Below are positions 54,183 to 62,606 of a stretch of DNA of 63,588 nt, one piece after another. The DNA comes from an uncultured Flavobacteriaceae bacterium (GTDB taxonomy: Bacteria; Bacteroidota; Bacteroidia; Flavobacteriales; Flavobacteriaceae). Where the stretch lies: assembly GCA_938010765.1 (NCBI GenBank), contig CALLVX010000145.1:1-63588 (forward strand), read 5' to 3'. Positions within the stretch are counted from its first letter, which is position 1, and each line of letters opens with the position of its first letter. A model generated the notes under the pieces. That model saw only the letters and a program-made list of their open reading frames with translations. It ran no database searches and was not told where the DNA came from. The position numbers and the translations under genes were made by a program.

Positions 54183-55341
54183 TAAAACCCCGACGAGATT
54201 GGTATTTAATGAATAAACAAAAAATCATCGCCTAACGAACATTGCCTTGTTTTTGGGGACTTTATGGGCAAAGTGGGTAATAGGGTTTGTAGTAAGTGGA
54301 ACTTTCATTTCTAGCAGATGTTCTTAACGCAACGTCTTAGATCTTTCTAGAACTAAATTCGTGATTTAAAAACCAATAGCTTGTTGCCTTCAGTTTTGGG
54401 TAATCTATGACTTGCTAAATTTTTAGCACTGCAAATATTCAAAAAATAGCACAGAAGGTACCCGGAAAATCCTGCAAGAAGTATTCGGATTTCTGAAATC
54501 AGAACCAATTTGCAAGGTTACCAGGATAAAAAAGAGTTTTTCAGGAATCAGAACGCTTAGAATAGGTGCTTTCAGGAATTGCTACTTTAAAAACCCGCAG
54601 CAGTAGGTGGTTAGGAGATATCGTGCCTAGAGCAAGGTTGCTTTTGCACGTTATGCTTCGGGAATGTAATATCAAAAGAGGATCTGTTTCTAAAAAAAGT
54701 ACTGCCTGTATAGTAGAATGGATGGTTCTTGAATAGGTCACGGATTAACAGGCATTCTTAAATCCCCCGATCATTGCGCTTTTGACGCTTTGGGGTATGC
54801 TGTAGCTTTTTAGATGACGGAGACCTTTTCACTAGCCCGAGTAATTGTGCTTGCTGTTCATTTCTGGGCGTTAAGAATGCCGACAGCAAGGGCGAAGGTG
54901 TGGTATCTACTAGAGCCGTACCCTCGATAGTACTATTCTAATCAATGGGTTTGCTACCCGCTTGGCGCGCTTGTATTTCATCACCTAATTAAGCAGCACT
55001 TTATGGCAAAGATTTGAATTTTACCAGTGTTTCCCTTGATGCGATTTCATCGGAAATTTCATTTGGCTGGTTTTCACTGCCCAGTTTAGACAACGTAGAT
55101 TCTTGATCGCTATTTTACATACGTCTTTTTTATAGTATTGATCTATATACATGTACGAAGCCTGAGGAATGTTCGTTAAGAGACATAGTTTACACAAGTT
55201 AAAGATTAGGGTTTACACTAAATTAGTTTCTAACCTTGTCCATTGCTGTTTGTTTCTTAGGTTTCTTTGATCGAGTAGCCGCCGTCAATAAAAAAAGCCG
55301 AAGCAGAAAGCCCCGGCATGTAATTAAAAGGTCTCGAAACA
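54183..55341. other. Decayed region of about 1.1 kb without an intact gene
   Basis: No intact gene is found. Two stretches look like remnants. At 54209-54325 (+) MNKQKIIA is followed, in another frame, by NIALFLGTLWAKWVIGFVVSG, as in a membrane protein with a frame break. At about 54759-55075 (-) a frame with several stops reads LVDTTPSPLLSAFLTPRNEQ and RSPSSKKLQHTPKRQKRND. I recognise neither family. A terminator for the following minus-strand gene lies at 55290. Confidence 0.5.
55290..55317 (-). terminator. Rho-independent terminator for the DUF6249 gene
   Basis: On the minus strand GCCGGGG pairs with CTTCGGC (two G-U pairs) around a seven-base loop, followed by TTTTTTT. It lies 25 bases past the DUF6249 stop. 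Confidence 0.8.
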
Positions 55342-55689
55342 CTATTTTTCCTTATCCATTTTTTTGGTTAAAAAGAAACCGGTAAGTAAACCAATACCGG
55401 CCATTAGAAAAATGGTCCCAGGATAGGCAACTTCGCTGGGGACTCTCATATTAGACAAAATAGCACCGATAAAGATGGCCAACCCTACGCCCATTAGGAT
55501 CAACGATAAGTTTAGTATCAAGATTTTCCAGACGGGTGTTCTCTTGGTTTTTCCCTGTACAAAAATACTCGCATCGGCGCCCTTTTCTATAAGGGCCATG
55601 CGTTCTTTATTTCTGGTTGAATAGTGAAGGTAGGTAATCGCGAAAACGACTAAGAAAAAGCTAATGGGTATTAAAATTGCTGCGGCCAT
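55342..55689 (-). CDS. DUF6249-like small membrane protein
   Basis: The ATG at 55689 gives 115 residues (AAAILIPISFFLVVFAITYLHY); longer frames reach into the promoter region of the sigma factor. It has an N-terminal helix, a short cytoplasmic stretch with NKERMALIEKGADASIF, and two more helices (LILNLSLILMGVGLAIFIGA; GTIFLMAGIGLLTGFFL). The ERMALIEKG segment is characteristic of the DUF6249 family. It is divergent from an ECF sigma factor gene with a 132-base shared region, and is probably in its regulon. Confidence 0.82.
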   Translation of the reverse strand: MAAAILIPISFFLVVFAITYLHYSTRNKERMALIEKGADASIFVQGKTKRTPVWKILILNLSLILMGVGLAIFIGAILSNMRVPSEVAYPGTIFLMAGIGLLTGFFLTKKMDKEK

Positions 55690-55821
55690 GTGATTATTTT
55701 TAATTGATAAATAAACTTGTTTGATAAGTAGGACGGTGCTTGTTTTGTAAAGGTTACATCTTTTTGCATTTTTTTTAAATAACTGTAACCTCAAAGATGT
55801 CTTTTACGTCCTATAATTGAA

Positions 55822-56406
55822 ATGAACCCGAGCGCAGACCAACCCTGTATAGATAAAGTCATTCAAGGCGACACTCAAGCATTTGCTGTTTTGGTGAATC
55901 GTTACAAGCATATGGTCTTTACTTTGGCGATGAAAATACTTAAGAACAAGGAAGAGGCAGAAGAGGTGTCTCAAGACGTATTTTTAAAAGTCTACCAGGC
56001 ATTGCCTACCTTTAAAGGAGATTCGAAATTTTCGACTTGGATTTATAGGATTGCTTATAATCGAAGTCTAGACTATCTAAAGAAACAAGGAAGGACCTTG
56101 ACCACAACCGCTATTGACGAGTATAAGGACTTTAATATCCCGGCTCTTGAAAATACATTGGATGCTTTGGATGATAAAGACCGTAAACGCACGATCAAGG
56201 AGGCAATGAAAGAATTAGCCGAAGCCGATGCTTTCGTACTTACCCTTCATTATTTTGAAGAACTATCTTTGAAAGAAATCTCGAAAGTGATGCGATTAAG
56301 CGTTGACAATGTAAAGGTTCGTTTGTTTAGAAGCAGAAAGCGTTTAGCTACCATATTAAAATATAGATTAGAACCAGAAATTCTTCGAAATTATGGAAAG
56401 AAGTAA
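55822..56406 (+). CDS. ECF-type RNA polymerase sigma factor
   Basis: This 194-residue sigma-70 family protein has region 2 (about 20-95; NRYKHMVFTLAMKILKNKEEAEEVSQDVFLKVYQALP, KFSTWIYRIAYNRSLDYLKKQ) and region 4 (about 130-185; LHYFEELSLKEISKVMRLSVDNVKVRLFRSRKRL). It directs RNA polymerase to an alternative promoter set. It overlaps the downstream membrane gene by 14 bases, the usual layout for a sigma factor and its anti-sigma partner. DUF6249 is divergent. Confidence 0.92.
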   Translation: MNPSADQPCIDKVIQGDTQAFAVLVNRYKHMVFTLAMKILKNKEEAEEVSQDVFLKVYQALPTFKGDSKFSTWIYRIAYNRSLDYLKKQGRTLTTTAIDEYKDFNIPALENTLDALDDKDRKRTIKEAMKELAEADAFVLTLHYFEELSLKEISKVMRLSVDNVKVRLFRSRKRLATILKYRLEPEILRNYGKK

Positions 56407-56806
56407 GGAAGAGGAGCTCGAAATTTTTGTAAAAAAAACAATTAAAGAAGCAGGGATAGAAGCACCTTCTTCCAATTTTACCGATTCTGTGCTTGCCAAT
56501 ATTAGGCGCCAAAAGCCTACTGAAACGGTACCCTATAAACCTGTTATTTCTAAAATGAATTGGTTTTTGATTATAGCGTCCTTGATTGTGATAGTAGTGT
56601 ATACCTTGCTTAGTGATAGTACTGTGAATTTGCCATGGCTGGCCTCCTTTGACCCACAATCACTAAGGGCGGCCCACTTGTTCAATGGTATTTCGAAAAT
56701 GAAGATTTCCAATACCTACCTCTATGGGGTAGTCGGATTTACATTTTTTGTAGGAGTGCAGGTGTTTTTACTAAAAAATCATATCAATAAACGATACCTA
56801 GTCTAG
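56393..56806 (+). CDS. Small membrane protein overlapping the ECF sigma gene, probable anti-sigma partner
   Basis: This 137-residue protein begins 14 bases before the sigma stop. An acidic N-terminal helix (EEELEIFVKKTIKEAGIE) precedes SSNFTDSVLANIRRQ, a segment that resembles the start of FecR/anti-sigma-type proteins. Two transmembrane helices follow (NWFLIIASLIVIVVYTLL; YLYGVVGFTFFVGVQVFLL). No zinc-binding HxxxCxxC motif of the ZAS family is present. The anti-sigma role is inferred from position and topology. Confidence 0.78.
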   Translation: MERSKEEELEIFVKKTIKEAGIEAPSSNFTDSVLANIRRQKPTETVPYKPVISKMNWFLIIASLIVIVVYTLLSDSTVNLPWLASFDPQSLRAAHLFNGISKMKISNTYLYGVVGFTFFVGVQVFLLKNHINKRYLV

Positions 56807-56877
56807 GAAGCAACGTTTAGTTATTCTCGCTTATCTTGATGAATAAGAGAGCCTAAATATATGTATTTTTACAGGTA

Positions 56878-58476
56878 ATGGCATTCCTGACTTTTCTTTT
56901 ATTTACAGGATTTGTAGCGTTTTATGCTACATGGAAACTTCGCAAGGATCCACTTAATACCAAAGATGGGTATTTCTTGGGTGGCAGATCACTCACTGGC
57001 ATTGTGATCGCAGGTTCCTTGTTGCTTACAAATATTTCTACTGAACATTTGGTTGGGATGAATGGTTCTGCCTATCGAAATGGGGCTATCATTATTGCAT
57101 GGGAGGTCACCTCTGCCTTGGCTTTGGTAGTTGCGGCTTTGTATTTCGCTCCAAAGTATTTGAAAATGGGATTAACCACTATTCCAGAGTTTTTGGAAAA
57201 ACGGTTCGATGGTTTTACCCGTACCTTGGTAGCACTTCTACTTATTATTTCCTTTGTGGCTACCTTATTGCCGATTGTGCTTTATACGGGAGCTTTGAAC
57301 ATCGAGGCGCTTTTTGAAATTTCCGAATTGCTAGATGTTACAGGGAGACGGGCAATTTGGATAACCATTGTTATAGTGGGTGGTTTAGGGGCCATATATG
57401 CGATATTTGGCGGTTTGAAAATGGTAGCTTATACCGACACGATAAATGGGTTTGGTTTACTGGTAGCCGGGCTTATGGTGCCCATTTTAGCGTTACTCAG
57501 TATCGGGGACGGTAATCCATTAGAAGGTTTGTCTAAGGTATTTGAAAGTAGTCCGGGTAAATTTAATGTAATAAGTAAAGAATCAGGGGTAGGAGCAGGC
57601 GCTCGCTCTGCCATACTACCGTTTGAAGTTTTGTTTACGGGACTGATGATCAATCAGATTTATTTTTGGGCCATGCACCAGTCGATCATACAGCGGGTCT
57701 TGGGAGCGGTGAACTTAAAAGAGGCTCAAAAAGGGCTTTTATTCACAGGGCTGTTAAAGATTTTAGTGCCTTTGGTAATCGTATTGCCGGGTCTGATCGG
57801 GTGCTATTATTTTGGCGATAGTTTGTACGATACTCCCGATAACGTATACCCCGAATTGGTCAAAAAAGTACTCCCACTATGGTTGACCGGTTTTTTTGTT
57901 GCCGTTATGATGGGAGCTATTTTAAGCACTTTTAATAGCGCGTTGAACAGCGCTGCAACTGTATTTAGTCTGGGAATTTTTAAACGTTACATACGTCCTA
58001 ATACCGGCGAGAAACAACTGGTGCGAATTGGAAAATGGACTTCAGCGCTCTTGGCTTTGTTCGCAATTTGCATCGCCCCGTATGTCGCGAATGCCCCCGA
58101 AGGCCTTTATCAGTTACTACAGCAACTAAATGGAATTTTCTTCGTGCCTATTGCAAGCGTCATCATCGCAGGTTTTATCTTTCCACGGGTATCCGCATTT
58201 GGAGCCAAAATTGGGCTGCTGTTTGGCTTGCTATTTTATGTGTTCACTTATTTTGTATGGAAGGTTGATTTGCATTTTGTACACATTTGGGGTATTGAAT
58301 TTGTCCTAAACCTATTGGTCATGCACCTTGCCTCTATTTTGTTGCCAAATAAAAATAATTTTATAATAAAAGATGTGCAAGTAGTTGATTTACAACCATG
58401 GCGATATGCCCGGCACTTCAGCGTATTCTTAATAATGTTTACAATTATTTTGTACCTTTTGTTAGGAAATGTGTAA
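56878..58476 (+). CDS. Sodium:solute symporter (SSS family), possibly for myo-inositol
   Basis: This 532-residue integral membrane protein has about 13-14 hydrophobic helices in the SSS/SGLT pattern: YFLGGRSLTGIVIAGSLLLTNISTEHLVG, GGLKMVAYTDTINGF, FWAMHQSIIQRVLGAVN and MMGAILSTFNSALNSAATVFS (sodium-site serines). It couples sugar or polyol uptake to sodium. A myo-inositol oxygenase gene follows after 70 bases, which suggests inositol as substrate; glucose or galactose is the alternative. A hairpin in between may terminate part of the transcript. Confidence 0.9.
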   Translation: MAFLTFLLFTGFVAFYATWKLRKDPLNTKDGYFLGGRSLTGIVIAGSLLLTNISTEHLVGMNGSAYRNGAIIIAWEVTSALALVVAALYFAPKYLKMGLTTIPEFLEKRFDGFTRTLVALLLIISFVATLLPIVLYTGALNIEALFEISELLDVTGRRAIWITIVIVGGLGAIYAIFGGLKMVAYTDTINGFGLLVAGLMVPILALLSIGDGNPLEGLSKVFESSPGKFNVISKESGVGAGARSAILPFEVLFTGLMINQIYFWAMHQSIIQRVLGAVNLKEAQKGLLFTGLLKILVPLVIVLPGLIGCYYFGDSLYDTPDNVYPELVKKVLPLWLTGFFVAVMMGAILSTFNSALNSAATVFSLGIFKRYIRPNTGEKQLVRIGKWTSALLALFAICIAPYVANAPEGLYQLLQQLNGIFFVPIASVIIAGFIFPRVSAFGAKIGLLFGLLFYVFTYFVWKVDLHFVHIWGIEFVLNLLVMHLASILLPNKNNFIIKDVQVVDLQPWRYARHFSVFLIMFTIILYLLLGNV

Positions 58477-58492
58477 TTTTTAGACACAAGAG

Positions 58493-58523
58493 AAACCTGC
58501 ATTTAAATGGCCGAGGTTTTTTT
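58493..58523 (+). terminator. Terminator-like hairpin between symporter and inositol oxygenase
   Basis: AAACCT and AGGTTT pair around an internal palindrome CATTTAAATG, and the right arm runs into TTTTTTT. Full termination here would separate the two genes; partial readthrough is equally possible. Confidence 0.5.
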
Positions 58524-58546
58524 GGTGTTTGAATTAGAAGCTGTTT

Positions 58547-59356
58547 ATGGAAAAGACCTTCAGGAATTACGATCAATCGGACGTTACCGTAGCGGTTCGA
58601 AACCACTATCGAAAAATGCGTCAAAATCAGACATTCGAGTATGTACGTCGAATGCAAAAAAAGTATCTCACCTTTGATAAGCCCATGGATCTGTGGGATG
58701 CAATGGAACATCTGAACGATCTTATCGATGTAAGCGATCCGGATTTGAATTTGCCAAATGTACAGCACTTAATCCAAAGTGCCGAGGCTATTCGCGCCGA
58801 TAACAGACCTGATTGGATGCAACTAACGGGGCTCATTCACGATTTAGGAAAGGTACTATTCCTTTGGGGTTGCGATGCAGATGGTACCAGTCAAAACGAA
58901 CAATGGGGAACTGTTGGCGATGTTTTTGTCGTAGGCTGCGCATTGCCAGATACCTGTGTCTATTCCGAATTCAATGAATTGAACTCCGATATGAAGGACG
59001 TGCGATATAATTCTGAAATGGGAATCTACGAAGCAGGTTGCGGTCTTGATAAGCTCACCTTGGCCTGGGGCCATGATGAATACCTTTTTCAAGTACTGCG
59101 CAAACATGCCAATAATACACTTCCGGAAGAAGCAATGATAATGATCCGTTACCACTCTTTTTATCCATGGCATTCCGGGGGCAGTTATACGAAATTGCTG
59201 CATGAAAAAGACCAGCAGCATTTAGAGATTATACGTGATTTTAATAAGTATGATCTCTATACAAAAAGCTCAAAAACCTATGACTTGGAGCAGATTAAAG
59301 AATACTATCGTCCTATAGCCAATAAATATTTGGGTACTGGCCCGATCTACTGGTAG
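58547..59356 (+). CDS. Inositol oxygenase (myo-inositol to D-glucuronate)
   Basis: This 269-residue protein is a member of the MIOX family, a non-heme diiron oxygenase best known in animals and plants. The HD-domain iron ligands are visible in GLIHDLGKVL and AWGHDEYLF, with RYHSFYPWHSGG and FNKYDLYTKS as further conserved segments; FEYVRRMQKKYLTFDKPMDLWDAMEHLNDLIDVSDPD is cited here only as the region at residues 30-66. The length matches the eukaryotic enzyme core. The gene sits after the symporter. Glucuronate isomerase and the rest of the uronate route are not in this window. Confidence 0.9.
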   Translation: MEKTFRNYDQSDVTVAVRNHYRKMRQNQTFEYVRRMQKKYLTFDKPMDLWDAMEHLNDLIDVSDPDLNLPNVQHLIQSAEAIRADNRPDWMQLTGLIHDLGKVLFLWGCDADGTSQNEQWGTVGDVFVVGCALPDTCVYSEFNELNSDMKDVRYNSEMGIYEAGCGLDKLTLAWGHDEYLFQVLRKHANNTLPEEAMIMIRYHSFYPWHSGGSYTKLLHEKDQQHLEIIRDFNKYDLYTKSSKTYDLEQIKEYYRPIANKYLGTGPIYW

Positions 59357-59472
59357 CGAAAACTACTACCTTTGGTTTTCCGCTTTCCAGAACATAGTCC
59401 TTTTAGCGATTTTATTGGAAATAGTAGCTTTTTCTGAATTATTTTTTACATTTTAGGCTATTACTATAAAAA

Positions 59473-61617
59473 ATGCGCCCAAAATTCCCCTTGAATAATT
59501 GCCTTTTGATTATTCTTTTTCTGTCTTTCCTTTCGACTATGGAGGGAAGGTCACAAGATATTCCAAATCCAATTGAACAGATAGACAGCCTTTGGGGAGT
59601 GCTAAAGAAAGATGCTAATATTTCTGATAGTCTACAAACTTACCATGAACTAATAAAGCACTACAACGGTGTGCAAAGTGATACCGTTGTCTATTTATCG
59701 AACTTATTGATCAGGAAGGCGTCTGCAAATGATACTGAAAATATCATGCGTGGCAACTACGAGCTATTGCGCTATTCTATAAATCGAAATAATCTTAAGA
59801 AGGGAGATTCGTTGGCGCGGGTTATCTATGCTATTGCATTAAATGAAGGCCACAAGGAATGGCTGTTCCGAATCTTAAATATTCGGGCTGTGTTATTTTC
59901 TTTTACAGAACAGCGCGATTCGGCCGATGTGTATTTTGACCGAACCAAAAAATTGATGCCTTATGTAGAAGACGCAAAATATAAGGCCGATTACTTTCAG
60001 TTCAGAGGCCTGCATCATAGGAGAGGTGATGAGTTGGACAAAACCATGGAAAATTACCTAGAGGCTTTGGAAATATACAAGGCAGAAAAAATGTTCGAGT
60101 CGGAAGCGAACATTTATAACAATATGGGAACTATATATGGGGAAAAAGAGAATTACGACCAAGCACTAAAGAGCTTTGAAAGGGCACTGGAAATTAATAA
60201 AAGTCTTAACAATACCCGTTTGATATCTAATAATTTCGGGAATTTGGGAAGAACATTCTATGAAATGGGGCAATATGATACTGCAATCGAGTATTATATG
60301 AAAAGCCTTAAAATGGAAGAAGCAGAAAACGATTTCAAGGATATTTCAGAGCTATACAACGAACTAGGAAATACCTATAAATCTAAAAAAAATCTTACAA
60401 AAGCTCAATACTACTACAATTTGGCCTTAAAATATCATGAAAAAACAGGTGATGAAGATAAAACAGGGTATGCTAATATTGCGTTCAATGTGGTGGATTA
60501 TCATATAGATAAACAAGAGTATGAAAAAGCAACTTATTACCTTGAAAAGATTCGTGTAGTCCTTGAAAAGAAAAACCTGTATCATTTTAATCAACAGTTC
60601 TTTTTAAGCCAAAGCCGTCTCGATTCTGCAAGCGGAAATTATAAAGACGCTTTTTTTAATTACATGAAATACAAAGACCTTTCAGACAGTATTCTAAAAG
60701 TACAAAATGTAGATAAGCTTCAAGAGCTGCAGATGAAATATGAAACACTTGAAAAAGAAAAACAAATAGAAAATTTAAATGTGCTTAACAAGGCGAACGA
60801 ATTGGCCATTGTTCGCAAACGTTATCAAAATTATGGCTTATGGGGCGCCCTTCTTTTTGCGATCATGATCGCTGTTGGCCTCTACAGTCGATTTCATGTA
60901 AAAGGCCGTTTGAATAAAGAGCTCGCACTAAGGAACCAGGAGGTGAAAACCAAGAACAAGGATTTAACAGAAAAAGGACTGCAGCTAGAGAATGCCCTTG
61001 CTGAAAGAGAGGTGTTGATCAAGGAGATCCATCATCGGGTTAAAAATAACCTACAGCTTATTACAAGTATGCTAAACCTGCAAGGTGCACATACCAAAAA
61101 TCGGGAAATCGGAAAATTTCTAAGACGAAGTCAGGCAAGAATCTCTTCGATGGCCTTGGTACATCAAACACTATACAATAACAAAACACCGGGTATGATC
61201 GATTTTAAAAAGTACCTAGAGCAACTAATAGAGGCAGTTTATAAAAGTTTAGAATTTGAACAGAAGTCGATTACTTATAAGATAAGGACCGAATCGATTA
61301 TGGTAGATATCGATACGGCGATTAATTTGGGAATCGTTATCAACGAATTGGTTTACAATGCATTTAAACATGCGTTTGTCGATAAAACATCCGGCCTACT
61401 AGAAATAAACGTAGATAAATGGGAAGAATATCTCGAAGTCAATGTGTTAGACAACGGAATCGGCATTTCTTCCAATTCAAAAAACGAACAAAACGATTCT
61501 TTTGGCTTAACCTTGGTATCGCTCTTGATAGAGCAATTAGACGGGAAGTTGAAGTTACAGTCAGATGTTTCCGGTACACAGATCAAGATTACCCTTAATG
61601 CTCCAACCTCAAACTAA
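59473..61617 (+). CDS. Sensor histidine kinase with N-terminal TPR domain (HisKA_2)
   Basis: This 714-residue protein has a signal-like N-terminus (LLIILFLSFLSTMEGRSQD). A periplasmic TPR region follows (about 60-400; YNNMGTIYGEKENYDQALKSF, LGNTYKSKKNLTKAQYYY), then a coiled segment, one transmembrane helix (about 457-475; LWGALLFAIMIAVGLY), a coiled coil and the kinase core. The phosphorylation-site motif is LIKEIHHRVKNNLQLI, of the HisKA_2 group. The HATPase parts are NELVYNAFKHAF, VLDNGIGIS and FGLTLVSLLIEQL. It phosphorylates the response regulator encoded one base after its stop. The signal is unknown. Confidence 0.92.
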   Translation: MRPKFPLNNCLLIILFLSFLSTMEGRSQDIPNPIEQIDSLWGVLKKDANISDSLQTYHELIKHYNGVQSDTVVYLSNLLIRKASANDTENIMRGNYELLRYSINRNNLKKGDSLARVIYAIALNEGHKEWLFRILNIRAVLFSFTEQRDSADVYFDRTKKLMPYVEDAKYKADYFQFRGLHHRRGDELDKTMENYLEALEIYKAEKMFESEANIYNNMGTIYGEKENYDQALKSFERALEINKSLNNTRLISNNFGNLGRTFYEMGQYDTAIEYYMKSLKMEEAENDFKDISELYNELGNTYKSKKNLTKAQYYYNLALKYHEKTGDEDKTGYANIAFNVVDYHIDKQEYEKATYYLEKIRVVLEKKNLYHFNQQFFLSQSRLDSASGNYKDAFFNYMKYKDLSDSILKVQNVDKLQELQMKYETLEKEKQIENLNVLNKANELAIVRKRYQNYGLWGALLFAIMIAVGLYSRFHVKGRLNKELALRNQEVKTKNKDLTEKGLQLENALAEREVLIKEIHHRVKNNLQLITSMLNLQGAHTKNREIGKFLRRSQARISSMALVHQTLYNNKTPGMIDFKKYLEQLIEAVYKSLEFEQKSITYKIRTESIMVDIDTAINLGIVINELVYNAFKHAFVDKTSGLLEINVDKWEEYLEVNVLDNGIGISSNSKNEQNDSFGLTLVSLLIEQLDGKLKLQSDVSGTQIKITLNAPTSN

Positions 61618-61618
61618 T

Positions 61619-62356
61619 ATGAAAAATATATTGATTGTCGAAGACGAATTGATCATTGCAAAAGACTTGGAACGAATTCTGCGAAACCAAAACTGGAACG
61701 TGTCTGGAATATGCACCCATGCGGCAGAAGCCTACCAGAAGATCGGGACGCTATCACCAGATCTTGTATTGATCGATATAATTCTCAAAGGAAGAAAAGA
61801 AGGCATAGATATTGGACGTTTTTTAGCCGATTCCACCGAAATCCCATTCATTTATGTGACGTCTTTTACGGATCGGGCCACAATTGATGAAGTCACCAGC
61901 ACCACGCCGGCCGGCTATGTGGTTAAACCTTTTCGTACTGCCGATGTTGTTACGGCGATAGAGGTCGCATTTGCGGCTCACAATAAAAAAAGAAAGGCCA
62001 GCATACCCAAACATGTTGCAGTACCATTAGAGGAGGTTCCGATCAAAATCAGGAGGGTGGCCGAGTACATACACGAAAATTTTGATAAACGACTAAAAAT
62101 AGATTTTCTGGCGGGCATGACTCCTTGGAACCCGCATCACTTTATAAGAAATTTCAAAAAATATTTAGGGGATACCCCTTATCAGTATGTTTTAAAATAT
62201 AAAATGGGGAAAGCAAAGATCTTGCTCGAAAAGACCCAGATGCCCATCTCGAAAATAGCTGCTGAACTGGGTTTTTCCAACCATTCTAGTTTCAGTACCG
62301 CCTTTCTTAAAATTGAGAAACGCACCGCCGAATCATACCGAAGAACTTTTCAGTAA
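61619..62356 (+). CDS. Response regulator with receiver and AraC-type DNA-binding domains
   Basis: The ATG at 61619 gives 245 residues starting KNILIVEDELII; a longer frame overlaps the kinase gene. The receiver domain (1-118) has the acidic pocket VEDE, the phosphoacceptor LVLIDIILK, the threonine/serine of YVTSFTD and the lysine of VVKPFR. The output domain (about 145-245) is a double AraC helix-turn-helix (KIDFLAGMTPWNPHHFIRNFKKY and ISKIAAELGFSNHSSFSTAF, at residues 162-240). HisKA_2/TPR kinases of Bacteroidetes are more often paired with LytTR or LuxR-type regulators, so the AraC output is less usual. One base separates it from the kinase gene. Confidence 0.92.
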   Translation: MKNILIVEDELIIAKDLERILRNQNWNVSGICTHAAEAYQKIGTLSPDLVLIDIILKGRKEGIDIGRFLADSTEIPFIYVTSFTDRATIDEVTSTTPAGYVVKPFRTADVVTAIEVAFAAHNKKRKASIPKHVAVPLEEVPIKIRRVAEYIHENFDKRLKIDFLAGMTPWNPHHFIRNFKKYLGDTPYQYVLKYKMGKAKILLEKTQMPISKIAAELGFSNHSSFSTAFLKIEKRTAESYRRTFQ

Positions 62357-62398
62357 AATCTTCGGTTCTGCTGTTTTTTGAGGGAATAACCTTTATAG

Positions 62399-62429
62399 AA
62401 AGCCTCCTTTTTGGGAGGCTTTCCTTTTT
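62399..62429 (+). terminator. Rho-independent terminator after the two-component genes
   Basis: AAAGCCTCC and GGAGGCTTT form a perfect 9-bp stem with a six-base loop, followed by CCTTTTT. It lies 42 bases past the response regulator stop. Confidence 0.88.
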
Positions 62430-62606
62430 AACAGTTTCACTCTTATTGCGGTCATTTCTGTATAATTGATTCTAATTCGCACATTTTGTCGAGTTTAGGG
62501 GACCTTTCCTCTATATCTGCATTTTTTTTAACAATTTCACAAGAAGAATGAAAAGCAATTTGTGTTTTTTTCATTCTCAGATTTAACCCTAAAAATCTTT
62601 AATCCT

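Noticed and set aside
54541..54741. Minus-strand open frame of 66 codons in the decayed region
   Set aside because: No start context, no recognisable domain, and it sits in sequence with many broken frames.
57099..57317. Overlapping frame inside the symporter gene
   Set aside because: It is an out-of-frame shadow of a strongly supported membrane protein gene.
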